A DNA stretch of 50,100 nucleotides from Bacteroidia bacterium (GCA_025454955.1 JALONL010000033.1:1-50100), one strand, 5' to 3'. Positions 40,073-49,851 are shown, counted from the stretch's first letter. Made by a program: numbers and translations. Notes: generated by a model not told the origin, from the sequence alone.

Positions 40073-42214
40073 TCATCGAATCACCAGCCGCGATACGGTG
40101 CCCGCTGGAGTGCGGAGCAGATAAAGACCGGGCGGCAGTTTTTCGGTGTGCAAAGTTATTGTATTCTGCGCGGATGCGGCTGTTTGTGTGAGCACAATTT
40201 CGCCCAGCATATTCATTACTTCAATTTGCGTGGCGGGTTGTGCAAGCTGCAAGGTAACCGGTTGCCCGGCCGCAGCCGGATTGGGGAATACATTGCTCAT
40301 TTCACCCGCCAAAGGTTCGGGCCCGGTGGTGGTGAGGAAGCAGTTGGTGAGTGCGGCAAACGCATCGAGCTTTCCGTAGCCCCAGGTATTGTCGGGTGCG
40401 GTGGCCACGGGGCCGGTAAAGGTGTCGTTGCGGGTGCAGTAGAGCAGGGCATTGCGTACCTGCAGCCAGTCGGCGCCCGGAGTGTGTTGCAGGCACAATG
40501 CCGCTGCGCCTGCCACCACCGGCGATGCCGCCGACGTGCCGCCGCCCTGTATGTGGTAGCCGCCCAGGGCCACCACCTGCGGGGCGTTGGTGATGAAGTT
40601 GGGCAGTGTGCTGATTACGGCGCACGAAAAGTTGTTGGCGCCGGGAGCGGCAATTTCGGGCTTGGTGCGGCCGGTGCGTGTGGGGCCGCGGCTGCTGTTG
40701 CTCATAATGTCGCCGGCGGTAACGGTGGCGTCGGTTTGCCATACGTTATTTACATCGGGCCAGCGGCTGCGGTTTACGTAGTTGCCTACGGTAATTACCT
40801 TGTCGGAGCATTGGAAACTGCTCACCAGTGTGCTTATGCGGTCGGGCATACGGTACGCGCTCATGCGCGGGTAAACGGCCTGCGGGGGCAGCGATGAGTT
40901 GGGCACAAAATCAAAACTCCAGCTGTGAAACACGCCGCTGCCGGTGGCCTCCAGGCTCCAGCCGTAGCCGCTTAGCGAGTCGGGCTGCACCAGAAATTCG
41001 AGCGAGTAGGCGCTGCCTTGCACGGTGGCTGCACGTTGTACAATGCCCAGTCGCTGGCCCTGTGCGTTGTACACGGTATCTGCTCCAATTCCGCTCAGGT
41101 TTTGGGCAATGGTGGTAAATGGCGTGCGGCCTCTGTCGGTCCACGAGGTGGTGGCGGTGGTGCCTACGGCAAAATGCGCATTGGCGGCGGCATTGGTGTC
41201 TATCCAGAGCTGCATGTAAATGTTTCCGCTGGCCACGGTAAACCACGTAAGTGCCGTATCGGCAGCGGTGAGCGGGTAGGAGAGGTGTATGTCGAGATCG
41301 CCGGCGTTGCCTGCTGCGCCCACAAACACGCGGCCCGACTGGGCAGTGATTAAATTGTCCATGAGTTGCGCCTGCAAGTCCTGCCCGTCGTGCGAGCCGT
41401 AATAGTCGCCCAGACTGGCGTTAATTACGCAGGGCAAACCGAGTGTTTGTGCCTGTGCATACATCCACGCAGTGGCATCGGCAATGGCGGTGGGGCTGTT
41501 GCTGCCGGTAAAGTCAATGGCTACGGCCACAATTATGGCATCGGGCGCCACGCCTTTGTAGTTGCGCACGTTGGTGGCGCGACCGTTGCCCGCAGCAATG
41601 CCGCTTACGTGTGTGCCGTGGCCGTAGTACTGCAAATCGTTGTGCAGGCAGCTGCCGCCGTTTATCTGTGCCTGTGTCCACAGAGTGCCGTAGTTAAACG
41701 GCGCAGGCCCGGGCCCGGCATTATCGCGCTGATCCCAGAGGGCGTAAATGCGCGAGTTTCCGAGGCTGTCTTTAAAATCGGGATGGTTAAAGTCGATACC
41801 CGAATCCATAATGCCCATCACCACATTACGGCCGGTGTAGCCCTGTGTAAGCGGCGCCAGTCCGTTATGCACCTCGTCCACGCGCGATTGTGTGCGCATT
41901 GTGTCGTTAAGCAGTTGCAACGCCACCGGGGCATGACCAATTTCGAGAATGCCCGGCTCGGCAGCAAAAGCAGTAATGGCCGCCACCGGAAGCTGCACCG
42001 AACTTATTGCGCCCGAGCTTTGCCGCACATGCCCGCCATGCTTTTTCACGGCGGCTGCTACCTGTGCGGTATTGCCTTTTACCAGCAGGCCTATGGACGA
42101 GCCGGTTGCCTGCTTTTGTGCAAGCATGAGCACGTTTAACGGGATATTGGTTTGTGCTGTTGCTGTGAATGAAAGTGTGAATGTGAGAAACAGGAAGGCA
42201 TATAGTTGTTTCAT
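40073..42214 (-). CDS. Subtilisin-like S8 peptidase with type IX secretion sorting domain
   Basis: 713 aa. It has a signal peptide (MKQLYAFLFLTFTLSFTATA). The catalytic triad is visible: Asp137 in MDSGIDFNHPDF, His199 in YGHGTHVSGIAAG and Ser561 in GGGTSAASPVVAG. An insertion domain of about 150 residues lies between the His and Ser regions. The end (from about residue 640: Val-Phe-Pro-Asn-Pro, then Pro-Pro-Gly-Leu-Tyr-Leu-Leu-Arg) is a T9SS type A sorting domain, so the enzyme is exported and anchored or released. A truncated copy of its N-terminus lies at 43990-44204. Confidence 0.93.
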   Translation of the reverse strand: MKQLYAFLFLTFTLSFTATAQTNIPLNVLMLAQKQATGSSIGLLVKGNTAQVAAAVKKHGGHVRQSSGAISSVQLPVAAITAFAAEPGILEIGHAPVALQLLNDTMRTQSRVDEVHNGLAPLTQGYTGRNVVMGIMDSGIDFNHPDFKDSLGNSRIYALWDQRDNAGPGPAPFNYGTLWTQAQINGGSCLHNDLQYYGHGTHVSGIAAGNGRATNVRNYKGVAPDAIIVAVAIDFTGSNSPTAIADATAWMYAQAQTLGLPCVINASLGDYYGSHDGQDLQAQLMDNLITAQSGRVFVGAAGNAGDLDIHLSYPLTAADTALTWFTVASGNIYMQLWIDTNAAANAHFAVGTTATTSWTDRGRTPFTTIAQNLSGIGADTVYNAQGQRLGIVQRAATVQGSAYSLEFLVQPDSLSGYGWSLEATGSGVFHSWSFDFVPNSSLPPQAVYPRMSAYRMPDRISTLVSSFQCSDKVITVGNYVNRSRWPDVNNVWQTDATVTAGDIMSNSSRGPTRTGRTKPEIAAPGANNFSCAVISTLPNFITNAPQVVALGGYHIQGGGTSAASPVVAGAAALCLQHTPGADWLQVRNALLYCTRNDTFTGPVATAPDNTWGYGKLDAFAALTNCFLTTTGPEPLAGEMSNVFPNPAAAGQPVTLQLAQPATQIEVMNMLGEIVLTQTAASAQNTITLHTEKLPPGLYLLRTPAGTVSRLVIR

Positions 42215-42315
42215 AGCTTGTTGTACGGATGATATATAAAGATCGGAGAATTAATTTGAATGCCGGAAAGGATAACGAGTGTTTACTAAATTTTAATCGA
42301 CCTGTAATAAGATAG

Positions 42316-43767
42316 CTATCGCGTATCCACTGTAAAAATTCCCGTCATTTTAACAATTTGTCCGGGTGCCACTTTCTCCTGCGCGATAATTGATTGCGAT
42401 GGAGGAGGCTGTGAAAAATCAGCAGTAACCAGAAACTCATTTTCGGATAGTAACTGACAATCCTGAATTGAACGAACACCACAATTCTCCAGTATAACCT
42501 GAGTTGATGTTTGATGTGAAGTTAGATCAATAGTAGTAAGGACAATACTGGTCTTGCTTAAATTACCATGTAAAATTTCATTCAACGCATGAAAAGGGCA
42601 CTGTACGGATAGTAAATAAATCCTGTTTGTATCGGCATAATTAACCATGCAATTACTGTCCGTAATTACACTATCAGTAATCTGTTGCGAAAACCAGACT
42701 AATTTTCCGGTTGAGTCAATGTGCATCAAAACTGCCTGAAAGGGAATATGGGAATCCTGGATAAATGGACATTTCACTTCTTGCTGATCATATATAATTT
42801 TAGGCTCCTGGAAATAAGCCGACAAGCTAATTCGGAAAAAAATATGATTGTTTTTTTCAGAAAAATCAGGTCCAAAAGATCCATAACCTTTCAATGTTAT
42901 ATTCTTATTCCACCTTACATTTCCGGTCTTATCTATATAAATCAACTTATAGTTGAATGTTTCTATTTCTTCATAAATATTACTGAGATGATTGTCGATG
43001 TTTCTGTTTCTATCTGAATATAAATTCAGTATAAATCCAAGACCAGTTGTATTGTGCATAGTGCCAAATCTGTACGTGCTGTCAATGGCCAGTTCTTGTT
43101 GGTTAATAATTTCACCCCCCGGATGAATCATAATTAGCTTTCTTGAATTGCCATTATGAATCGTTTGATTTTGTCTGGTTTTTAACACCATTATCTGCGA
43201 TTGATAAGTGGCGAGTAAAACAATTCCGCTATCATTTATTGAATACTCATTTTGAAAAACACCATTGTATTCTGTATTGATTGTGGAAACTAAATGTCCC
43301 TTATTGTAAACAGATAATTCAAACTGAACTTGTTTCTGATTATACTCATTTTTACGGGACTTTAGTTTGGAAACCAGACAAAAGCTGCCGTTTTTGCTGA
43401 ATATAACTCTATGCCACTTTAACGTATCTTGCTCACTAAGTGAATCGATATTTTTCTTGAAACCGGAAGAAGGTTCAATCAAACCGAACTTCAGATATTT
43501 ATTGTAGTCGGATGTATTGGGATATTTTTTTCCGTCGATTTCAATGCTGTCTTTTTTCAACGTTGTAATGTATTGGCTTCGCAGAAGAAAGGGCTTCGTA
43601 TAAGTGTATTTTACAATGTTGGTTTCCTTTGCATTAAAGATACTTCCGTCTAACCAGGCTATTTTCACTGAACCTGGGGTTGACTTATTTTGGGAAAAAA
43701 ATGAGGAAAATTTAAAAGTAAGTATCAATGCGAGAAATAATCCATTTCTTATCCGCAGCTTATTCAT
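42316..43767 (-). CDS. AT-rich secreted protein of unknown function
   Basis: 483 aa with a signal peptide (about residues 1-25, ending Phe-Phe-Ser-Gln). Beyond that it is a beta-rich protein with many Asn, Ile and Ser, Gly-Lys-Leu-Val-Trp-Phe and a run of strand-turn repeats, perhaps a propeller. No family recognised. Codon use is clearly more AT-rich than the neighbours. It lies between the full subtilase gene and a truncated copy of its start, which suggests insertion or duplication at this site. Confidence 0.65.
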   Translation of the reverse strand: MNKLRIRNGLFLALILTFKFSSFFSQNKSTPGSVKIAWLDGSIFNAKETNIVKYTYTKPFLLRSQYITTLKKDSIEIDGKKYPNTSDYNKYLKFGLIEPSSGFKKNIDSLSEQDTLKWHRVIFSKNGSFCLVSKLKSRKNEYNQKQVQFELSVYNKGHLVSTINTEYNGVFQNEYSINDSGIVLLATYQSQIMVLKTRQNQTIHNGNSRKLIMIHPGGEIINQQELAIDSTYRFGTMHNTTGLGFILNLYSDRNRNIDNHLSNIYEEIETFNYKLIYIDKTGNVRWNKNITLKGYGSFGPDFSEKNNHIFFRISLSAYFQEPKIIYDQQEVKCPFIQDSHIPFQAVLMHIDSTGKLVWFSQQITDSVITDSNCMVNYADTNRIYLLSVQCPFHALNEILHGNLSKTSIVLTTIDLTSHQTSTQVILENCGVRSIQDCQLLSENEFLVTADFSQPPPSQSIIAQEKVAPGQIVKMTGIFTVDTR

Positions 43768-43956
43768 GTTGCAGGGTATGGTATTTGGGGGAGATTTCAG
43801 AGTTATTTTCTACTATAAATATATCGCTTTGCCCGGTATTTGAACCCAAATATGATTTTAATTCATCAGTTGAAGCTGTTATGGGATTTCATATAAGAGG
43901 GAATAAATCTATCTACTCAATTCATTTATCTCCACTTCATTCAAAACAAACTTCCC

Positions 43957-43985
43957 CCGAAAAACTCACCCAATTCACCGGCCAC
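43957..43985 (+). pseudogene. Relic of a cupin gene start
   Basis: The stretch reads as the beginning of the cupin gene at 46690 (Glu-Lys-Leu-Thr-Gln-Phe-Thr, followed by a diverged Gly-His). Twenty-three bases (cgaaaaactcacccaattcaccg) are identical with the intact gene. There is no further similarity downstream; a truncated 3' copy runs into the subtilase fragment. Confidence 0.55.
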
Positions 43986-43989
43986 CGAA

Positions 43990-44204
43990 AACTGTACCGG
44001 GCTTATTTCGCCCGAGCTTTGCCGCACCTGCCCGCCATACTTTTTCACGGTAGCTGTCACCTGTGCGGTATTGCCTTTTACCAGCAGGCCGATGTTGGCA
44101 CCGGCGGGTTGCTGCCAGGCGATCATGAGTACATTAAGCAGTACGTTGGCAGGAGTGATACCTGTAAATAGGAGTAAAAAGCAGCGAATAAGGTGTTTCA
44201 ACAT
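43990..44204 (-). pseudogene. Truncated copy of the subtilase N-terminus
   Basis: From the ATG at 44204, the first 70 or so residues match the S8 peptidase gene start (signal peptide, then the exact LLVKGNTAQV, and Gly-Gly-x-Val-Arg-Gln-Ser-Ser-Gly). The match stops at about residue 75, before the catalytic domain. The frame then continues into unrelated sequence, the antisense of the cupin relic. It is a broken duplicate. Confidence 0.75.
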
Positions 44205-44359
44205 CGTTTTTCGTCTAAGAATCATCGCCTGAGGTTTGCGAAAAACAGCTTGTGTTCTCCTTAAAGTCATTGATTACCGCCTTTGCTTCATCCAAACCCG
44301 CGAACTGCTCATTTCATCTGCTGCTCCTTGTTTTCATGGATATATTGCAAAAAAAAGTC

Positions 44360-46333
44360 ATGAAAAAACTACTCATTCTATTTACCGCCGTGTTAACGGC
44401 TGGTATTCAGCAGGTTTCTGCAGTTCAATATCAGAAATCGTTCTATTTTGGGCAAAGCAATCAGCATTCTTATTCGGTAACCGAAAGTGTAACCACAGCC
44501 GGAAACATTGTTACAGCCGGCACTGTTTGCAGAAATAACGGACAACCGACTGACAGTGCGAACATCCATTTACAGGAAGTAACTCCTGCAGGTGTGGTGG
44601 TGTGGAGCAGAATTATTATTGGTTCGGGCAACGATTATTGCATGAACATCAATAAAATTTCGGGAGGCTACATTCTTACCGGTTATCAGCAAATAAGCAC
44701 AGGGCAAAACCGTGCTGCTGTTTGGATTGTTAACTCCACCGGAAGCATTCTGCAGCAGCGTACCTACACGCATCCCACACTCACCGCCCACAGTACTTAT
44801 GCCATGCATGGCTTTCAGGCCTCCGACGGGCGTTATATCGTTTCGGGGTTTGTAAGTGCCGGGCAAACTGCTGCTGCTGCCAAGCAAGGTATGGTGTTGA
44901 AACTGGGAAGCACGTTAACAGTTACCTGGGCACGGTTTCTGAATACCCCCAATAGTACAACGACCGATCATGATATGTGCGAATTCGGGATCGAAACTCC
45001 CAGCGGATATTTTTTTACCGGCTCACAGAATATAAGCAGCACCAGTGCCCGCCAGGGTGTGCTTGCCGTTTGGCTTAATCCATCTACCGGGGCAATCGTA
45101 GCCAATAATTCATTTATCAATACTACCGGTAATTCAAGAGAATGCGGAGCCTCTGCCTGCTACAGTGCAGCTACCAATAAATTGTATTTGTTGTTTAACA
45201 ATTCATTTATCCACTGCTTTGGAATTGCCGAATTTACCGGAACAACCTATACTTCAAATACTCTTTTCACTGGAACAAATTTTAATTATCAGGGATTCAG
45301 TATTCGCATCAGTCAGCATAATGCGGATGAACTTATTGTGGCAGGAATGACACAATCAGTTACAGTTCCCGTAAATCAAACGAATAGTTCTACCCCATTC
45401 ATGGTGGAAATAAATCGTACCAGTTACGCGATACTTGGAGAAATAAATTATCTCCTTCCCTCTACCGGTTTTAATGTTTATGGCGGGTTTTTTAAATATT
45501 TCGACGGTCAGCAGCCCTACATTTATTCACCCGAAATTATGGCATGGTCCACACCGTCAACCAAAGAAATCAGTTTGCTTGGCTATCGCAGGCAAGGTGG
45601 CGGCAATAAATACAGGCTTGAAATAATTAACAACATTCCTCCCGTACTTGGCGATGTGGTTGGCGGTTGTGGTTACAACCAGCTTGGATTTACCAAAACA
45701 TCAGACACATGGACAATTCTCCCCACCCCGGCCACAACCACATCGGTTGCTAATCAGGCCTCAACCACAGTCGATTATCGTGTTGATCCTACCATACTGG
45801 ATTGTAACCGCGATCCTTCAAACTGTGTGGGACAGGTAGCCAATGCCGGACCTGATATCATCTGCCCGCCTGCCCAGATCGGTACACCCGCAATTGCAGG
45901 TTGTACTTACTCCTGGTCAGGAACAGGCACACTCTCCGCCTACAATATTGCCCAGCCTGTTGCCTCCACTTCGGGTGGCACATTCCTGCTCACAATGGTT
46001 AACGCCTGCGGCGAAGTTTCCTTTGATGTGGTTGTCGTTTTCTCAAACATTGCTGCTTGCCGTCAGGCAAATCCGAATGCAGCAAATGCCGCTCAAATTA
46101 CTTTTTATCCGAACCCCGCTTCAGAGACAGTTACGCTTGAATGGGCCGTTCCGGCCGAAACAGTTGCAGAAGTGAGAGTGATGGATGTAACCGGCAGGCA
46201 GGTAATTGCACAAAATGTGGCAGCCTCCAATACCAGTCTCAATGTATCTGCACTTCCGCAAGGTTTATACGTTTGCCAGTTTGTACTGAACGGCGAAGTG
46301 GTGAAAACCGAACGACTTGTGGTTAATCATTAA
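44360..46333 (+). CDS. Secreted repeat protein with type IX secretion sorting domain
   Basis: 657 aa from the ATG at 44360 (MKKLLILFTAVLTAG, a signal peptide); the open frame continues upstream, but the upstream part lacks a signal. The body has beta-propeller-like repeats (Gly-Tyr-Ile-Leu-Thr-Gly-Tyr, Gly-Arg-Tyr-Ile-Val-Ser-Gly-Phe, Gly-Tyr-Phe-Phe-Thr-Gly-Ser). A Cys-rich Ig/PKD-like part lies at about 490-565. A T9SS type A domain closes the protein: Phe-Tyr-Pro-Asn-Pro-Ala, Val-Met-Asp-Val-Thr-Gly-Arg and Leu-Pro-Gln-Gly-Leu-Tyr-Val-Cys. A cell-surface or released protein; specific function unknown. Followed by a strong terminator. Confidence 0.85.
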   Translation: MKKLLILFTAVLTAGIQQVSAVQYQKSFYFGQSNQHSYSVTESVTTAGNIVTAGTVCRNNGQPTDSANIHLQEVTPAGVVVWSRIIIGSGNDYCMNINKISGGYILTGYQQISTGQNRAAVWIVNSTGSILQQRTYTHPTLTAHSTYAMHGFQASDGRYIVSGFVSAGQTAAAAKQGMVLKLGSTLTVTWARFLNTPNSTTTDHDMCEFGIETPSGYFFTGSQNISSTSARQGVLAVWLNPSTGAIVANNSFINTTGNSRECGASACYSAATNKLYLLFNNSFIHCFGIAEFTGTTYTSNTLFTGTNFNYQGFSIRISQHNADELIVAGMTQSVTVPVNQTNSSTPFMVEINRTSYAILGEINYLLPSTGFNVYGGFFKYFDGQQPYIYSPEIMAWSTPSTKEISLLGYRRQGGGNKYRLEIINNIPPVLGDVVGGCGYNQLGFTKTSDTWTILPTPATTTSVANQASTTVDYRVDPTILDCNRDPSNCVGQVANAGPDIICPPAQIGTPAIAGCTYSWSGTGTLSAYNIAQPVASTSGGTFLLTMVNACGEVSFDVVVVFSNIAACRQANPNAANAAQITFYPNPASETVTLEWAVPAETVAEVRVMDVTGRQVIAQNVAASNTSLNVSALPQGLYVCQFVLNGEVVKTERLVVNH

Positions 46334-46689
46334 ACCAAATAAAACTCAAAATAACAGGGCCGTTTCACAGAAATGGCTCTGTTATTTTTATTCAGGTTAA
46401 TTGGTGATGGATATTGTTTATTGAGAAAAAGGTTGATTTTTTGAGATTTTTTCAAATTAGTTTTTCTCAGGGGCGGTTTAGCCCTTTTTTGATTTTTAAG
46501 GAGGTATTTTCTCCGGAAGAAGCGATTTTACAGCTTATATTGTCCCGGCAAAATTCAGGGAAATGAATAGAAAACCATCGGGTAAGCATAAAGAAAATTG
46601 CACCATAAAAACAATTTCTGCACAGCTTCTGAGTTTCTGAAAACTTCCTGTAGCTTGCATTTGTAGCCTAACCACTCGATATTCGGTAA
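46334..46689 (+). other. Intergenic region between the T9SS protein and the cupin gene
   Basis: Apart from the terminator at 46350-46391 it contains a weak second hairpin (GGGC-GCCC at 46471-46484 followed by six T). The rest is AT-rich with no further feature I can support; the cupin promoter must be in the last 100 bases but no clear boxes are seen. Confidence 0.6.
46350..46391 (+). terminator. Intrinsic terminator of the T9SS repeat protein gene
   Basis: AATAACAG-G-GCC at 46350-46361 pairs with GGC-T-CTGTTATT at 46375-46386, and an inner GTTTC/GAAAT extends the stem to 17 bp with a 3-base loop. A T-rich tract follows. Confidence 0.9.
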
Positions 46690-47049
46690 ATGAAAAAAAT
46701 AAACCTCACCGAAAAACTCACCCAATTCACCGACCACTGGAACCCGCGTGTAATAGCATCGCTCAACGGCCAGCAGGTACGCCTGGTAAAATTCAAAGGC
46801 GAGTTTGTATGGCATTCGCACACACACGAAGACGAACTTTTTTACGTGCTGAAGGGAAGTTTTACCATGCAGTTCCGCGACAGAAACGTGCAGCTACACG
46901 AGGGCGAAATGATTGTGGTGCCGCGTGGTGTGGAGCATTGCCCTATGGCGGAGGAAGAGGTATCGGTAATGCTGTTTGAACCGGCCGAAACCGTAAATAC
47001 AGGCCACACAGCCAGCAACAAAACCCGCTCCACCCTCGAAGAAATCTGA
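46690..47049 (+). CDS. Small cupin_2 protein
   Basis: 119 aa with the cupin signature: 'GEFVWHSHTHEDELFYVLKG' at about residues 37-56 and 'LHEGEMIVVPRGVEHCP' at about 70-86. The His and Glu ligands of the cupin metal site are present. Such proteins are single-domain beta-barrels of varied function. Its stop overlaps the start of the next gene by one base. A fragment of this gene's beginning is found at 43957-43985. Confidence 0.88.
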   Translation: MKKINLTEKLTQFTDHWNPRVIASLNGQQVRLVKFKGEFVWHSHTHEDELFYVLKGSFTMQFRDRNVQLHEGEMIVVPRGVEHCPMAEEEVSVMLFEPAETVNTGHTASNKTRSTLEEI

Positions 47050-47681
47050 TGGCATTTATGAAACGCTGCATTTTACTTTTACTCTTTTTGCAGGCATTTG
47101 CACTTCACGCCCAAACCGATTCGCTGCCGTGGAGCCGCAACGTAAACCTGCGCGAAGGCATTTTCCTCAGTTTCCAAGCATTCCGCACCAACAGGCCCAT
47201 TCCGATTGCACAACTCATTACCACTGCCGACAGGGAAGCCCCCGATTTCATGGCTAAAACCACCGCCGCCCGCACCATTACCTGGCGCGACAGTGCAGGC
47301 GTGCAGCACGATACAGTTTCGGACGCGCTGTGGGGCTATTGCTACAACCGGCATGTATACATACGTGTGCAAAACGCCTACACGCGGATCATGGTGGTGG
47401 GCACACTCAGCCATTTTTCCACCACCGAAACCAATTACCTCTACACCGGCGGCCCCGGCCCCGGCGGCAATGCACCCGTGCGGCAGCAAATGCAATACGT
47501 GCTCGATACCTACACCGGAAGCATAGCGGCATTTACTCCGCAGTTTATGCTGGCCTTCCTCGAACAGCACGATAAGTCGCTGGCCGCCGAGTTTAAACAC
47601 CTCAGCAAGCGCAAACGCAATCAGCAACTCTTCATTTTCCTGCGACGCTTTAATACGGCCCATCCGCTGAAGTTTGAATAA
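47049..47681 (+). CDS. Secreted protein of unknown function
   Basis: 210 aa with a signal peptide (Met-Lys-Arg-Cys-Ile-Leu-Leu-Leu-Leu-Phe-Leu, ending Leu-His-Ala-Gln). It is coupled to the cupin gene by TGATG. A second Met (47058) may be the true start. The mature part is alpha/beta with Pro/Gly-rich turn near residue 140 (GGPGPGG) and a basic C-terminus. No family recognised. Confidence 0.65.
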   Translation: MAFMKRCILLLLFLQAFALHAQTDSLPWSRNVNLREGIFLSFQAFRTNRPIPIAQLITTADREAPDFMAKTTAARTITWRDSAGVQHDTVSDALWGYCYNRHVYIRVQNAYTRIMVVGTLSHFSTTETNYLYTGGPGPGGNAPVRQQMQYVLDTYTGSIAAFTPQFMLAFLEQHDKSLAAEFKHLSKRKRNQQLFIFLRRFNTAHPLKFE

Positions 47682-47711
47682 GCTGAGTAAATTTGAAAAC
47701 ACCTTCACGCC

Positions 47712-48326
47712 ATGCGCATTACACTTTTGCTGTTTGCATTTGCCTGCTTCCTCACGTTTTCGCTGCCCGCGCAAAATGCCGATATCAATTTGCTGCGCCG
47801 CATACACGTAAACCGAAACGTGCGGTTCGATGGTTTTATGAAAGGCATGTCAAACTCAATGGCTCCGGCCTGTGTGGTGGTGCCCGGCGGTTTACTGGTA
47901 CATTCGCTCATGAAATGCGACAGTGTGCGGCAAAAGCGGTTTTGGCTGGTGGGCAGCTCTATGGCGGTGTCCACTGTAATTACAGTTGGACTTAAATACG
48001 GCATTAACCGCAAACGTCCTTACGTAACTTACAACGACATCATTCCGCAGCAGCACACCGGGCCTTATTCGTTTCCTTCGGGGCACACTTCTTCTGCTTT
48101 TGCGCTGGCCACATCAGTTACCATGGCCTTCCCGAAATGGTATGTGGCCGCACCCGCATTTGTGTGGGCAGGCGCAGTGGCCTACTCGCGTATGCACCTC
48201 GGTGTGCATTATCCGGGCGATGTAATTGCAGGCGCGCTCATTGGCGCAGGCTCGGTATGGCTGTGCTGGCAGTTGAACCAATGGATACTAAAAAACGGAG
48301 CCGGACTGTTTCGCAAAAACTGCTGA
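47712..48326 (+). CDS. PAP2 family phosphatase
   Basis: 204 aa with a signal peptide and several membrane helices. The three PAP2 motifs are Lys-Tyr-Gly-Ile-Asn-Arg-Lys-Arg-Pro-Tyr (about residue 97), Pro-Ser-Gly-His-Thr-Ser-Ser (about 121), and 'SRMHLGVHYPGD' (about 160). The family removes phosphate from membrane lipids such as undecaprenyl diphosphate. It lies 30 bases after the preceding secreted protein gene and converges with the membrane protein gene that follows. Confidence 0.92.
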   Translation: MRITLLLFAFACFLTFSLPAQNADINLLRRIHVNRNVRFDGFMKGMSNSMAPACVVVPGGLLVHSLMKCDSVRQKRFWLVGSSMAVSTVITVGLKYGINRKRPYVTYNDIIPQQHTGPYSFPSGHTSSAFALATSVTMAFPKWYVAAPAFVWAGAVAYSRMHLGVHYPGDVIAGALIGAGSVWLCWQLNQWILKNGAGLFRKNC

Positions 48327-48333
48327 GCAATTT

Positions 48334-49125
48334 TTATTTGCCGGTATGCGGCGAAACAGCAACTGATTTTTCCCGAAAAAACGGACGGCCCCTCAACGCC
48401 TGAATAAGTGTAAACACGGCCAGCACAAAATAAAGCCCGGCCACAAGCCACACCCAGCGGCTTTCGCGCAGCACATACCAGCCCAGCAAGGGCAAAACCT
48501 GCAAGGCATGCATTCCAATAAAATGCGCCACACGCGGGTCGCCAAACCTGCGGCTCCATCCCAGAAACGCAATGCCGTGGTTGCCATCGGCCCCGCCAAT
48601 GGTGTGCGACAGCCGCGAACCCATTACAAAACCTTCGAGCGAAAAAATCACGAAAATGAAAATGCCTGCGCGTATGCTGTTCAGGTAAGCCGGCGGAAGA
48701 TTTACCGGCTGCCTGAAAAATTCGAAGCCCGCGTATGCCGTGTAAACCGTTACTGCCGTGGCGGCAAAAGCCATGAGCATATAAAGCATCGAATATAACC
48801 CGCTGCTCTGGTTGTAGTGCGAAAGCTTCCCGCGCCCGGCCTGCAGGGCAATGTAAAACAACGCAAAACCCAGCAATACAATAATTGCCCAATTGAAAAA
48901 ACGCACATTGAATTGCGGCAGATAATGAATAAGCCAGGCCATTGTCCAGCTGTAAGCCGCTATGGAAAGCGCAAACTTTACAGGCTTGTACCACGCATTC
49001 ACGCCCGCCACCAGCAAACCCGAACGAAAAGAAAGTACAATGAAAACAATACCGGCAAGAAAACAGGCTGCACCAAACCAAAACAAAGGTTCGTTGCGCG
49101 ATTTTAGTTCGTGGATAAAATACAT
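48334..49125 (-). CDS. Multi-pass membrane protein of unknown function
   Basis: 263 aa with about seven hydrophobic helices. The start MYFIHELKSRNEPLFWFGAA is followed by helices at about 16-35, 52-70, 76-95 and onward. A His in a helix ('YFIGMHALQ') and 'SRLSHTIGG' are notable but suggest no function. The closing segment is basic. No family recognised; homologues may be common Bacteroidota membrane proteins. Confidence 0.7.
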   Translation of the reverse strand: MYFIHELKSRNEPLFWFGAACFLAGIVFIVLSFRSGLLVAGVNAWYKPVKFALSIAAYSWTMAWLIHYLPQFNVRFFNWAIIVLLGFALFYIALQAGRGKLSHYNQSSGLYSMLYMLMAFAATAVTVYTAYAGFEFFRQPVNLPPAYLNSIRAGIFIFVIFSLEGFVMGSRLSHTIGGADGNHGIAFLGWSRRFGDPRVAHFIGMHALQVLPLLGWYVLRESRWVWLVAGLYFVLAVFTLIQALRGRPFFREKSVAVSPHTGK

Positions 49126-49173
49126 ACCCTGAAAACAAGATTCAGGTACGAATGTTTGCCCCCGCGCAATTTC

Positions 49174-49851
49174 TTACCTTTTGTGAAGCCGCACCAGAAA
49201 TGCGCCGGTAATTGCCCCCACGCTAAGCCCGGCCAGAATGCCGCCGCAAACTCCGTAAAATATTACTTCCAGCAGCGGTGTATGCTCTTCGGGCAAACCG
49301 GCAAAGAAATAAATCCAGCCAATACCTGCGCCCCAGCCAAGGGCATTGGCCAATATCCACTGTTTGGAATGATGCACATAATGCCGCAATTCGAACCACT
49401 GAAACAAACCAAACAACGCACCCAGAAACAACCCCACACCCACACTCAGCGCCGCAAACAACGTACCCGGAATGGGTGGAGCAGCCGCCTCGCCCGCTGA
49501 TGGCGCAGTGGATTGATCCATAAAAAACAACGAAGGCATCATGCCCAGCATCCAGCCCAATACGGCAATGAGCATGGTATATTGCATCCAGTTGCTGCGC
49601 GGCAGTTCGGGAAGTTTATGCCTGAGTATGCGCCATTGCATATAACCGAGAATGGCCCCTTCAATCAATCCCGCACACATCATACACAGCAGCACCAGCA
49701 ATTTGGAGCCGGTGGTTTGTGGTTCGCCAACCAGTTTAAACACCAGTATGGCTATTACACCTGCTGCACCAATGCCTATAAGTTCGCCCAACGCACAGTT
49801 TATGGTCCAGCTTAACCAAAAACTGTTTTTATTATCGGCAGGTGACGACAT
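49174..49851 (-). CDS. Multi-pass membrane protein of unknown function
   Basis: 225 aa with five or so hydrophobic helices and Gly-rich pairs (residues about 20-45, 50-75, 85-105, 125-150, 195-215). Two segments repeat a Gly-Tyr-Met-Gln-Trp and Gly-Leu-Phe-Gln-Trp motif at the end of helices, indicating internal duplication. No family recognised. Transcribed divergently from sequence beyond the right edge. Confidence 0.65.
   Translation of the reverse strand: MSSPADNKNSFWLSWTINCALGELIGIGAAGVIAILVFKLVGEPQTTGSKLLVLLCMMCAGLIEGAILGYMQWRILRHKLPELPRSNWMQYTMLIAVLGWMLGMMPSLFFMDQSTAPSAGEAAAPPIPGTLFAALSVGVGLFLGALFGLFQWFELRHYVHHSKQWILANALGWGAGIGWIYFFAGLPEEHTPLLEVIFYGVCGGILAGLSVGAITGAFLVRLHKR

Noticed and set aside
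47079..47807. 242-codon minus-strand frame opposite the secreted-protein gene
   Set aside because: It opposes a gene with signal peptide and proper coupling to the cupin; the translated product lacks recognisable features.
48209..49138. 309-codon minus-strand frame overlapping the membrane-protein gene
   Set aside because: It is another frame of the gene at 48334-49125, whose translation has clean membrane helices; this one is Cys/Arg-rich without order.
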